Assembly: GCA_037576215.1 (NCBI GenBank)
Contig: JBANDB010000002.1
Location: 6,014,001-6,078,000 of the forward strand
Length of the DNA stretch: 64,000 nucleotides
Origin: Armillaria gallica
Lineage: Eukaryota > Basidiomycota > Agaricomycetes > Agaricales > Physalacriaceae
Direction of reading: 5' to 3'
The translations under genes were made by a program, and so were the position numbers. Position 1 is the stretch's first letter; each line of letters starts with the position of its first letter. The notes under the pieces were generated by a model, which did no database searches, was not told where the DNA came from, and saw only the letters and a program-made list of their open reading frames with translations. Positions 1 through 10,169 of this stretch are shown here, one piece after another.

Positions 1-799
1 GATACCTATTTCAAAATATTAAATCCATTGTTTCTTCGTTCTTTTGTAGCCTCTGTTCTCCCGTTTGTACAATGTTTCATTTTTATTATTCGGTGTATTC
101 AAATCAATGTACTTCCAAATAAATTACATTGGTTTCAATTTTCATATGACTAAAATAGTTTGAGAGAAAAAAATAAGTGACATCCAAAATCTCGGAAGGA
201 GGGCCTATGGACCCAAAAATTGGCTAAAATTCAACACCAGTACGAAAAGATTTTCCAGCCCAAAAACGCGACCCAAAATGGCTGGGCTACTGGCCCAATC
301 CCAAGGGAAAAGGCGTGGTGATGGCTGTGCTGCTAATGAGCGGTACAGGTGGCATCCTGAGTTCGAATGCTGCATAGAAAAGGGTCAAACCCTACAGCAT
401 GGCCTGGAACAAGTCCATATCGAAGGGCATGGCGTCGAAGAAGGGAGCGATAACACATAACAAGGAGAGGAGCGCTTGATATAGAGGTTTCCCAGTGCAT
501 ATGAGTATGCATCCTGTATGAATGACGTTTTCTACGGCGATTGGGCGCGCATGGGTATGCATACTCTAGTTTACTGCGCTATGCAGAGCGCATTTTCGTA
601 ATGTAATGGCCTTAGACAGTCATACCGTTGAACTCCATTTGCAGGACGTGTCATTAGAGATAGGCAATGAGACTGAATATCGTCGGGAGATCGAGAGAGT
701 AAAATGAGAATATTGTTCTATTGCTACGAGACCACCATGAAGTTACCAGAGGATCAATTACTACGAATATTGTGATGTAACTAGGACGTGGGAAAATTA

Positions 800-930
800 C
801 AGGACCCTGAGTATGCAGAGTCGGAAGGAGCTGCGCACGACGCTCTGCATACTCCATAACTCGCCTGTAGTTACAGGAAACTCTGCATACCGGGCTGCAC
901 TGTAACTACAGGGCAACTCTGCATAATATG
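800..930. repeat. Inverted-repeat cluster, copy 1
   Basis: GAGTATGCAGAG at 809-820 is the exact reverse complement of CTCTGCATACTC at 843-854, giving a 12-bp stem with a 22-nt loop. CTGTAGTTACAG at 865-876 is the reverse complement of CTGTAACTACAG at 900-911. The decamer AACTCTGCAT recurs at about 879 and 915. Related GTATGCAT words lie near 505 and 553. It could fold as hairpins or be a terminus of a small non-autonomous element. No target-site duplication was identified. Confidence 0.6.
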
Positions 931-2339
931 GACGGTATAGCCTCATAGGTAATAGTTGTTCCGGACCGAGGTTGCCGCATCCCCTGGAAACTTTTTTCCT
1001 GATTTGCTGATGTCATAGGTTCGAGTGAATCAAAGAGCCTCCATGAACGAGGGAAGCTACAATTTTCGTTAGATGTAGTTAAACGCTTGTCTAATATGAG
1101 CGGAACTTTGTTGACTGCATTCTGTTAATAACAATAAATTACCCCGCTGTGGTGGTTGCAGCAGCCTACCCTGCTAATTTTCGTTTGTGTATGCGTGTCA
1201 CTGTAATTATTCCAAGGTTGAGACCAAGTACATTCATTTTGTTTCATTTGTATGTGCGTATCAGTGCCATCAACCTTATTCATTTGACCCAACTACACAC
1301 AGCTTCCTCTTACCACCACTCTCATTTCTTTTGATCTCTCTATTTCGTCGCTTTCTCACTCTTCTTTGGTTACTCGTTCATCTGTTGGTCCCTATGGGTC
1401 GAATTACGGGCCCTGTAGCCGGGGGTTGCTCGCATCGATTCCTTCGTCCATTGTCCCGCCCTCCCGCGGCATCTTCTGGAAGTGCCGAAACGACACCTAG
1501 GTACGTCTGCGAAACGTAGTCGATCTTCGTCGACAGTTCCAAACAAGACGTCCAGCAACCTGCTCATCAACCATCGCCTACGCAAAGACGAGGGCTCCGA
1601 TGCCAATACTACGGGCGTGTGTACGTTGCCCTACCCTCCCGCGGCATCATCTGAAAGCTCAGACGTGATGTCTAGGTACGTATATGAAAAATAGTCGCTG
1701 TGTCGAGAGATCCGACTGATACGCCCAGAAACCCGACCACTGGGTCCCCTCGCTCGCGCGCTGACAAGAGTCTCGAAGTTTTTGCGATATACGCGCGCAC
1801 CGGACACTCCGGATCCTCTCTCGACGCCACCGATGCCAACAGTAGTGTTCCGTCCAACGGCAAGGAAAAATCATGTTCATGCCTAGCGGTGGTGGGCGCG
1901 TGCCTGGTAATGTTTGCATGGGTTCACAGGGTGGTCTTTAGCTTGGGTCGCCGCAGCCGCAAGGTTAGGAGGCATTGATACTACGGTAGCTCGTTTCCTC
2001 ATATCTCCGCTGGTAATTATTTTCCGAATTCACTCACCGCGTATTGTATGTATCTCGTATGACCTTCACTCATTTCTTGCATCGTGGGTCTGGCCATGTC
2101 TCACTTGTATCCATATTTTCTCTAGTTTACTCATATCTTGTTGTACTATACAATTACTCCCTTAAACCCGTAGGATGGTGAACATTGAGATTCCAGATTG
2201 GCAACGTATTGATTGAACATCAAGGTAACTGGGTCCGAATCATTAGCCTGAGTGAAGTCGCACAAGCATACCAACGGTTTACCTCCCCTTTGCTTTCAAC
2301 AAGTGTCATCCCCAGCTCCAACATTGTAGGCACAAAGCC

Positions 2340-2900
2340 TTCAGCTATACCGTGTTCTCGGTGCTCGATCCTGGGACCGCATGTGTAAGGAAACGACTTA
2401 CGGTGTCTTGAGACCAGGAATTCTGTTCAAAAAGGGTGAGCCGTACAGAAAAGAATCCAAGATCCCACTTTCATGAACTTACTGGAATTTTGACACAGTT
2501 GCACACGTCCTGTTGTGAATCGATTTCAAGGCACGTTTCGGTGGCAAGACCTTTTCCGCCAAAGACACGCAACAAGCTGCAGCCGGATCATCTCAAACAT
2601 TACCCGCTGCCCGACTGACCGAACAACTCAGCCAGCGGGATTCGGTCAATTTACAAGGGTAAATCAAAATCATACGCAGATCTTTTTTTAGCTACTCTAA
2701 ATGAACATCGGTAAATTCTTGGACATTCGATGCAAAACTGGCACGATAACTTACCTGACTTCTCCACAGTCTGCTATGGCATCATGTCCTGATCGACGCA
2801 CCAACGTGGTCGTGAAGCGCCACTTGGAATGTCATACGGCGGGCTCATACCATGTTCTCCACCTCGGGAATGTAGAGCCATTCTACACTACAGGTAAGTT
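2340..2900 (+). pseudogene. Coding-like remnant of unknown gene, copy 1
   Basis: Short stretches read like protein only in pieces. Near 2350-2430 one frame gives a peptide with the words WDR, KETT and YGVLRPG. Near 2540-2650 another gives an Ala/Gln-rich piece (AEDAQQAAAGSS in copy 2) ending at a possible GT donor. A third patch at 2760-2900 ends in FYTTG, followed by GGTAAGT. Copy 2 reads slightly better because it retains CpGs lost here. No family is recognised; this may be the remains of a host gene or transposon gene. Confidence 0.3.
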
Positions 2901-4521
2901 CTAACAGTAAACTCTAGGACAGTTCGCTACTTGGTCACATACCTGAGTTTTCAATCCATTCTGAATCAGCTATGAGAGATTCGGGTAATCCGACGAGTTG
3001 ATAAAGCAAGTAGTACTCATTCAGGACTGCAGCACAGGCCGCCGTTTCCGAGGTGGAGGCTCGTTTCGGGTTTCGGGTTTCGGGTACTGCGTGCAGACGC
3101 CACAGAGTAAAATCGTCACGGTCGCAGAAAGTATTGCAACGATTCTTGTATCTAGATTTGATCTTGTGCTCGTATGCGAAGTTTAAGCTGTAGCATAGCG
3201 CCAGTTGGAGTAAGGCAGCGTCGATGTCTTGAACACTGGCTTCCGTAGCTTAATTACGCGTTATCAGGACCTTAGGGCTATGATTCGGGGCCGTGAGAGG
3301 AGAGACAGGTGAGCAATGTCATTGTAATGTCTGAAAGTGAGTTCGATTCGTGAACGAGGCGTAGACTTGTGGTAAAGAACTGTCGCACTATAGTTTAGCT
3401 AATGATCTAGCTTCGTGTAACGAATATAGTATATCGGATTCATTCTCGTCCATTCACAAAGATATTCGAACTTACTTTCAGACGTGCGAGGATCGCTGTA
3501 TTGAAATTTTGGCAGTGCCATATCTGTCTTCGGCGTCAGATTCCAATCCCTCGAATGTAAATCAATATTCACGTATCAGCGATCGCCGTCACAGATAATA
3601 TCATCGGTGCGAACAGCGATTTCAGACTTGAGCCTCGCAATGGCAAAAACGATGCGGTGACAGGTATCCGAATTTAACTTAACGAACGACGTCAGTCCAA
3701 GGTTGACGCGATGTGCAACACCGCAAATAATGCCAAATTTTCGACCTTTGGGACATGATGATGGGGACCTGCTGGAGATGCACTGATACTATGATATATT
3801 TTACAGGCATATCATACATCATGTTCCCGACTCACGTCTGCCGTCCATGTAATCTATAGTCCAGCATGTTCATAATCGATGCAACAGCGTAAACGGAAAG
3901 AAAGAAAAAAGACAATTGAAAGTCCGAATGCATATTTACATCATGTTCTCACGAGCCTCGGAATTACCCGTAGCGCATGCTTCTTAACGTGAAAATTCTA
4001 AGCGTGGATAGATGAATAAAAACTGTGCACAGTTCCGAACATATCTATCTGCATTCACAACGTTTATACCTATTGTACCTACCGTGTACTTTCTTCAAGT
4101 GGTATAACGTATATCGATTTGTTACTGCCACGACGTCATCCTTGCATCATCCGGAGTCCGGACTTACTCGGACTCGTTCCCGTGCCGTGAAAGCGGCCCA
4201 TCCGCTCAGTGACTACCTGCCTGATTGTTACTGAAGTGTGAGGTGAACAAATGTATCTCCAAAAAATGAGTAGTAGCTGTGTGTCATAGAAACGAAACGT
4301 ACAGGGTAGAAAGGATGTCAAAGGATGGCCCACGTCGTAAAAAGATAAAGTACAGAATCTCAATTCCTGGTCATACTACTGAGACATAGCCAACGCGTTT
4401 GCCAAATGAAGACAATCAAGAACTCATTGCATGATGTCAGCTGTTTTATGTCAGCTGTGACCCTCTGCAAAATTCCGGCTTCTAGGCGCTGCACTTTTCT
4501 TCCGTCCACCGCCTAACTATC

Positions 4522-6716
4522 ATGGCCTCCAATACCGGGTTCGTCGAGCGCGTACACGACTTTGTTGCCGAGAACAAGAAGGCCGTTCTCATTGGAACAG
4601 CAGCCGCTGCTATCGCTGTCAGCGGCGCTGTCTACTACGCCTCGACATCCAGACCCGCAGACGGGACGGACTTGGAAAAGGGTGACAAAAAGGACAGGAA
4701 GAAGTCGTCGAAAGGAACGAAGAAAAAGAAGTCTGTCAAGGATAAGGACGGTCCTATCCTCGAGGAGCGGAAGCCAAAAGTCCAGGAGGAAGCCGGCGGT
4801 GAGCACCTTATTCATCTGAACATTGCACGTCGTGATATCCTCCAGACGATGCCGTGCTGAACGACGAGCAAATTTCTGCCCTGTCAACTGAGGTCAGTGT
4901 CATTTCGCGTCCAACTGACGAGTGTGTCTTATATGCGAGCTGTAGGAACGGACAGCACTTGCGACTTCCTACAAAGCGAAGGGCAATGCATCTTATCAAC
5001 AGCGCCAGTTCACCACGGCCGCCGAACTGTATACTCGTGCGATCCAAGTCTCGCCAAAAGCTGAGCCTGTATTTTACAGCAACCGCGCTGCGTGTATGTC
5101 TTTGTAACCACTAAACAGAATACATCTCAGTGATTTTTATAGGCTACATGAACAGCTCACCTCCAAAATACGAACTCGTTATCGAAGACTGCAACGAGGC
5201 ACTCAAGCTGGACCCAAAATACATCAAGGCAATGAACCGCAGGGCCACCGCTTTTGAAGCACTTCAGCGATACGAGGATGCCCTTCGCGACTTCACAGCC
5301 TCTACGATACTCGACAAGTTCACCAACAAGTCTTCCGGGGAGTCTGTAGAGCGAGCATTACGCTCCCTGGCTTCGAAAAAGGCGGCCGACATTCTCGCGC
5401 ACCGGCAACCTCGCTTGCCTTCCTTCACCTTCATCTCAGCTTATTTTGCGGCGTTCAGGTCCAGAGCGCACCCTACACTTCCGGAGAACCCGTCGCAGGG
5501 CGATAACACGCTTCTGCTCGCGCTGCAGGCCCTCGACGCGTCAGATTACGCTCACTCGGTGTCCTTGGTGAACGAAGCTCTCGAGCAGGGTATTACTTGG
5601 CCCGTCGGAAAAGCGGAGGCTCTCAATCTTCGTGGTACCTTCAAGTACGTGTGCGGACGAGCTTATTTTATGTGTCGAAATTCATTGAACGTGCAGATTC
5701 CTCATGGGCGAGATCGAAGACGCAAAGTCTGACCTTCAACAGTCAATAGATATCGACCCATCGTTCACGCAGAGCTTGGTGAAGATTGCTAGCGTGTATA
5801 TGGAGCAGGAGACCCTCAGAAAGCTTTCGAGTGTTTCGAGGATGCAATCAAACACAACCCTAATGATCCCGACATTTATTACCATCGCGGTCAAGGTGAG
5901 TTATTGTCCCCCTGTATGCTCCATGGCTTGACGTAACTTTGCAGTTTTGTTTATCCTCAACAAATTCAAGGAGGCCGCGGATAACTATACAAAGTCTACT
6001 GAATTGGATGACAAGTTCGTATTCAGCCATATACAATTGGCTGTTGCAGAATATAAGCAAGACAATCTCGCGAAGAGCATGGGACAGTTCCGCCGGACGA
6101 TGGTTGCCTTCCCTCAACGAAGCGAGCCCCAAAATTACTAGTTAGTCGTCTGTGTTTTTCTCTTCTTGGCTAATGTTCTCCCAGCGGTGAGCTGTTGCTC
6201 GACCAACAACGGTACCCGGACGCCGTAGAGAAATTTGAGCGGGCGATCGAGTTGGAGAAACTGAAAAAGTAGGCTTTAAGCACTAAAAGCCTGTGTCTGC
6301 CGCTAACATGAACCTAGAACCACTTCCCCGCCAAATGTCCTATCTCTGGTGAATAAGGGTCTGGCGTTATACCAGTGGAAGCAAGATATCGGGCCAGCAG
6401 AGCGCTGTTGCAACGAGGCTCTCCGGATTGACCCGGACTGCGATGCTGCCGTCGCCACGCTCGCTCAACTCAGCTTACAGCAGGGACAGCTCGACAAGGC
6501 TGTGGAATACTTCATCAGACAAGCCGAACTTGCGAGGACGGAGCCGGAGCTGATCAACGCCTTGACATACCAATATGTGAGTGTTCGCGCCATGCTCGTT
6601 TTCCGCGTGTTAATACTGGCATCCGACCACAGGCGACATCATCGCAATTGGAATTCTTGAAAAATTATCCAGACATGGCGGCGCAGCTTAGCCCTCTCGC
6701 CAGGGGAATGTCATAA
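4522..6716 (+). pseudogene. TOM70: TOM70 mitochondrial import receptor, frameshifted copy
   Basis: TOM70 is the outer-membrane receptor that takes Hsp70/Hsp90-bound preproteins, chiefly metabolite carriers, and passes them to TOM40. Nine exons read at 4522-4798, 4846-4892, 4946-5093, 5143-5644, 5697-5895, 5945-6140, 6185-6268, 6318-6576 and 6633-6716. The N-terminus has a short matrix-excluded start, a hydrophobic anchor (about residues 20-41), a Lys-rich linker, then TPR repeats. Relative to copy 2, one G is missing in the GAGCAGGGAG context at about 5807-5809 in exon 5, so the frame shifts and stops soon after. The C-terminal TPRs would be lost. It could be a sequencing error, but another gene in this copy (CYB2) is also broken. 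Confidence 0.85.
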
Positions 6717-6827
6717 AGAAAGGTCGTCCGAATGCTTCCTCCGCTCATGACCATCTACTTTATCACATCTGTTATCTCGTATTCATCTCGTCCCTAGCTT
6801 ACAGTTACTGCAATGCACCCTCTACTC

Positions 6828-6833
6828 CACGTG
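6828..6833. promoter_or_regulatory. CACGTG E-box upstream of SDR, copy 1
   Basis: A perfect CACGTG palindrome, the classic core for bHLH factors, lies about 110 bp before the SDR start. It is repeated at 18878-18883 in copy 2. Function is inferred from the motif only. Confidence 0.35.
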
Positions 6834-6891
6834 AAGACGCGATCCGATCCTGTAAATCATGCGTCATAATATGTCATAAGCCCCAGAGTCT

Positions 6892-6899
6892 TATAAAAG
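6892..6899 (+). promoter_or_regulatory. TATA box of SDR gene, copy 1
   Basis: TATAAAAG lies 45-52 bp before the SDR ATG at 6944, a normal spacing for a fungal TATA promoter with a short leader. The same sequence precedes copy 2 (18942-18949). Confidence 0.6.
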
Positions 6900-6943
6900 G
6901 CAAGTTGAACTAGAAGCCGTAAGTATTCTCGCCCTTCATCACA

Positions 6944-7729
6944 ATGCCTTCACCTTTCATTCTTGTCTGCCCTTCATCGCGAGGCTTGTCGTTCGCTTTG
7001 ACACGTCACCTGCTGAAGACAACTACGTTGCCTGTCTACGCGACCCATCGCTCTGGCGAGCCGGAAACACTCAAGCAGAAACTCATTTCACAGCTCGATG
7101 TAGATCCAGCGCGGCTAAACCTCTTGCCTCTCGACCTGTCTTCCGAAAGTAGCATCTCGCATGCAGCGGATAGCCTTGCAGCATCGCTCAAATCGCACAA
7201 CGAGCCGTTCATCCACACCGCCTTCCTCACTGGAGGCATTCTGCACGCCGAGAAGCAGCCCCAGGATCTCGACCTAGGCGATATCAAATCCATCTTCGAT
7301 ATCAACGTTATCTCCCACCTCCTCCTCATCAAGCACTTCTCGCGCTTCCTCATCCCTTCGTCGCAGATGAAAAAATCGATGGAACACGGGCCCGCCAAAT
7401 GGGTACACGTCTCCGCACGCGTTGGATCGATTTCCGACAACCGCCTGGGAGGATGGTACTCTTACCGCGCCTCGAAGGCGGCGTTGAACCAAGTCGTTAA
7501 GACGTTCGACTTGCATCTCGCGCAGAAGAATATTCCTGCGATATGTGTTGGGATGCACCCGGGGACGGTGAAGACGGACTTGAGTAAGGAGTTTTGGGGA
7601 GGTGTGCGTGAAGACCAGCTGTTTGAGCCGGAAGACGCTGCGGAGAAGGTCGTACGCGTCGTCAACGACCTAGGAGAGGAGCACCGAGGCCGCATCTGGG
7701 ACTGGGCACAAAAAGAAGTTTTGCCATGA
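6944..7729 (+). CDS. Short-chain dehydrogenase/reductase, copy 1
   Basis: Intronless 261-aa NAD(P)-dependent oxidoreductase of the SDR superfamily, closest in style to the C-factor (CsgA)-like group. The N-terminal Rossmann start is atypical (VCPSSRGLSFAL instead of the TGxxxGxG motif). FDINVISH corresponds to the central NNAG/N region. The catalytic set is visible as HVSARVGS (Ser) and YSYRASK (YxxxK), followed by the cofactor-loop PGTVKTDL. The substrate cannot be predicted. It lies 227 bp after TOM70 on the same strand, with its own TATA box. It differs from copy 2 by one extra Ile (FLIPSS versus FLPSS), a clean 3-bp indel, so both copies stay open. Confidence 0.85.
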   Translation: MPSPFILVCPSSRGLSFALTRHLLKTTTLPVYATHRSGEPETLKQKLISQLDVDPARLNLLPLDLSSESSISHAADSLAASLKSHNEPFIHTAFLTGGILHAEKQPQDLDLGDIKSIFDINVISHLLLIKHFSRFLIPSSQMKKSMEHGPAKWVHVSARVGSISDNRLGGWYSYRASKAALNQVVKTFDLHLAQKNIPAICVGMHPGTVKTDLSKEFWGGVREDQLFEPEDAAEKVVRVVNDLGEEHRGRIWDWAQKEVLP

Positions 7730-8056
7730 CATTCTAATTGTACAATGTAGATTTGTTCCAAGTCAGTTCAGTTATTAGCCAATTCCAGTCGCCGTTTCCA
7801 TTGTGACTTTACAGACGATATATTTTCATACTCGGAGTCTCGCCGCGTTTCACGTCAGTGATTAGGATGCACAGTTCAGCCTTGAGACTTCAAGCTTCAA
7901 GAGTCGAGTTTTCAAGTACAAGCTTTGTTCCAAAACGCGAGTATTGTCTGTTCACTCATACAGAAGATCGGGCAGCGCTTGAGCTAGGGATGCCATGTCA
8001 GAACCTGAGGCAAGGGCGAGGCAGGTGCGGCCACCAAGTGGTTGTTGGAAAAGCAA

Positions 8057-8080
8057 CATCACGCGTCACTACACGTGATG
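8057..8080. promoter_or_regulatory. Imperfect palindrome upstream of CYB2
   Basis: CATCAC and GTGATG flank a centre containing ACGCGT and CACGTG-like half sites, about 90 bp before the CYB2 ATG. It is identical in copy 2 (20104-20127). In the older copy 3, near 42765, the right arm has decayed to GTGATAC. It may be a transcription-factor site; no factor is assigned. Confidence 0.3.
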
Positions 8081-8165
8081 CCACTCAGATGCTCGGCCCG
8101 ATGGTCGAACCAATAAAGCACCTTTGAGCTTTGATGCGGGTATCCCTTGTTCCTCAACACTCATC

Positions 8166-10169
8166 ATGGGGTTTACCCTCCAACAAGTCGCAGAACACAG
8201 CACAGCTAGGTTTCTCCTTCTGATTTCATCCAATGTAACCTTGCTGATTTTTTCCCTAGTTCTTGTTGGGTCATAATAAAAGACAGCATCTACGATGTTA
8301 CAGATTTCCTTTCGGTCAGATAAGTCCTATTTTGTTCCTCGAATTGATGCCGACATAGCTTTCAGGAACATCCGGGAGGTGCCCAAATCATACTAAAGTA
8401 TGCCGGAAAGGATGCTACGTTAGCCTACGAGCCGATCCACCCACCCGACGCATTGGAAAGGAATCTCCCATCGTCCAAGCATTTGGGGTCTCTGAATACT
8501 GATGTAGCTCTTCATATGGAGGAACTGCGCGTCAATAGGAAGAAGACGAAAGACGAGCTGAGAGTAGAACAAGCTCTTAGGGAACGACCTCCCCTCAACC
8601 GTATATTAAGCTTGTCCGATATGGAGGTGAACATAACGTCTGCCCTTCAATTATGAGTTTGGATTAGCTGAGCTTTTACAGGATGTCGCACGACACATTT
8701 TATCGTTCAAAACAGTGTCATACTATTCTTCAGCTTCCGATGACAACATATGTATGCCTTTACATGTCAGAATGACGCTGATAACATCCATATTTGTAGC
8801 TTATGAAGAAAACGCTATCGCATTCAGAAGGTTCTTCTTCAATGCTCGGGTTATGCGTCCTGTGCTTCATTGCGACCCGTCCACTACCATCTTAGGCTAC
8901 AAGTCATCTATTCCTGTTTTCGTATCTGGGGCCGGTCTGGCTAAGCTTGGACATCCCCTCGGTAAGAGTGGATATCCGAATACGGCTGATAAGCATTGAT
9001 TTGTTTCTTAGGCGAAGTAAATATAACGAGAGCCGCACATAAAACTTCTATCATACAGATGGTGTCTTCAAACGCATCACTTTCCTACGCAGAGATCGCT
9101 GCCGCAGCAAGCCCTTCGCAGCCATTGTTCTTTCAGTTATATAAATCCAGGGATGACACCACAGCGGAAAAACGGGTTCGCGAAGTTGAAAAACTAGGTT
9201 ATAAAGCCATTTGGCTGACCGTAGACGCCATTGTCGCTGGAAAGAGAGAGATAGATATTAAGAGTCCTTGGGAGTTGGAAACCATAGAGAACGGCAAACC
9301 CACATACCACTCTGACCTTGATAGTCTGGAGCCCGTCGATGAAACCGGTACTGCTGGCGCTCTGGTTAGCAAAGATGATCAAAATATGACATGGGAAAAG
9401 GTCGTTATCCTTATCAAGCTGTACTCGGATGACTTTGACAATATAACACCAGACAATCCCTTGGCTACGAAGCCTGACAAACTTACCGATTGTCATCAAA
9501 GGCAAGTACCTCCTAGAATGTCCTTCCTTCTTCACTCGTTTGAAATTTCCTAGGTATACAATGCGTTGAGGTAGTTCTAGCCTTTTCCCTCTCCAAAACG
9601 TATCTGACCATCAGTAATAGGATGCTGTATTAGCGGCGGATGCTGGTGTGGACGGCATTCTTTTATCGAATCATGGTGGTATGAATAACCTTCTTCCTCC
9701 CGTCCTACATCTCAATCGTCTTATGGGTTAGGTAGACAGCTGGACTAGTACGGCTATCACTACTAGCATGCTCAAATAGCTAACTGCTCGCTAGCTCGAT
9801 GCCGCCGCTAGAAATTTTGTACAGACTTCGGCAACGTCGGCCTGATGTTTTCGACAAGTTGGAAGGTGAGAAGTCTCGATTATATATTGTTCGAAGATTA
9901 ACTCTGGCCATCTTATTCAGTTTATATCGATGGTGAATGTTGTCTGTCCAATATTGCAAGTACTCTGACACGGAATTGATCAAGGTGGTATTCGACGTGG
10001 TACCGGTACGGATCTTTTTTGAGACGTTTGGCAAATATCAAATATTCTTCCAGACGTGGTCAAGGCCCTCTGCCTTGGGTGGATACAAACGAGGCCTTGC
10101 CGTTTACCGTTTACATGCTGTAATAGTCGGGCCGAACGCTGTGTGGACAACCAACAGCAACACCCGTAA
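8166..10169 (+). pseudogene. CYB2: Flavocytochrome b2-like L-lactate dehydrogenase, 3'-truncated copy
   Basis: Same exon structure as the intact copy through exon 13 (8166-8209, 8260-8314, 8366-8626, 8682-8751, 8800-8961, 9012-9400, 9453-9501, 9554-9570, 9621-9678, 9732-9747, 9795-9865, 9921-9932, 9985-10005). Exon 14 starts at 10054 and the duplication join cuts it at 10078, after the residues DVVKALCLG. Foreign sequence then adds about 29 unrelated residues to a TAA at 10167-10169. About 67 C-terminal residues are lost, including the FMN-phosphate-binding GLGRPFLYA segment and the last barrel helix. It retains the cytochrome b5 domain, but the barrel is very unlikely to fold as an active enzyme. 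Confidence 0.85.

Larger units (their letters stand above)
1..4150. other. Non-genic 5' part of duplicated unit, copy 1
   Basis: No gene is recognised. The ORFs are short and disagree between the copies because of indels, for example a G-run length change near 1425. It contains inverted repeats at 800-930 and two related ~80 bp segments, about 1458-1540 and 1634-1712, both starting with a CTCCCGCGGCATC motif. It also has three tandem TTTCGGG heptamers near 3064 and a coding-like patch at about 2340-2900. The CpG-type changes relative to 12050-16199 suggest repeat-like, methylated DNA. This is an inference. Confidence 0.6.
1..10078. repeat. Upstream copy of a ~12 kb tandem duplication
   Basis: Positions 1-10078 match 12050-22126 in direct orientation with very few differences; the offset drifts only between 12047 and 12050 because of small indels. 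The copy carries a 4.1 kb non-genic part, TOM70, an SDR and a 3'-truncated CYB2. Homology stops at 10078, inside a CYB2 exon, whereas the second copy continues into an intact CYB2. A head-to-tail duplication with unit 10079-22126 (12,048 bp) explains this. The window would then start about 1.97 kb inside the upstream unit. More copies to the left cannot be excluded. Confidence 0.95.

Noticed and set aside
1187..1694. 168-aa ORF in copy 2 (13236-13742) as a real gene
   Set aside because: It exists only because of a 1-nt difference in a G run, is split in copy 1, and spans two ~80-bp repeats; the amino-acid composition is not protein-like.
3060..3090. TTTCGGG heptamers as a telomeric or CRISPR-like repeat
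   Set aside because: Only three heptamers in a row with no spacers; noted as a minor repeat.
3335..3360. GTTCGATTC word resembling a tRNA T-loop
   Set aside because: No matching acceptor stem, D-arm or anticodon arm around it. Similar words near 366, 46155 and 49105 were also rejected.
4513..4887. 124-aa antisense ORF over TOM70 exon 1 and its twin at 16562
   Set aside because: Shadow of the Lys/Ala-rich TOM70 N-terminus; no features of its own.
7036..7761. Long antisense ORFs across the SDR gene (also at 19086-19808)
   Set aside because: They mirror the codon pattern of the SDR on the opposite strand and have no domain; only the plus-strand frame has SDR motifs and a TATA box.
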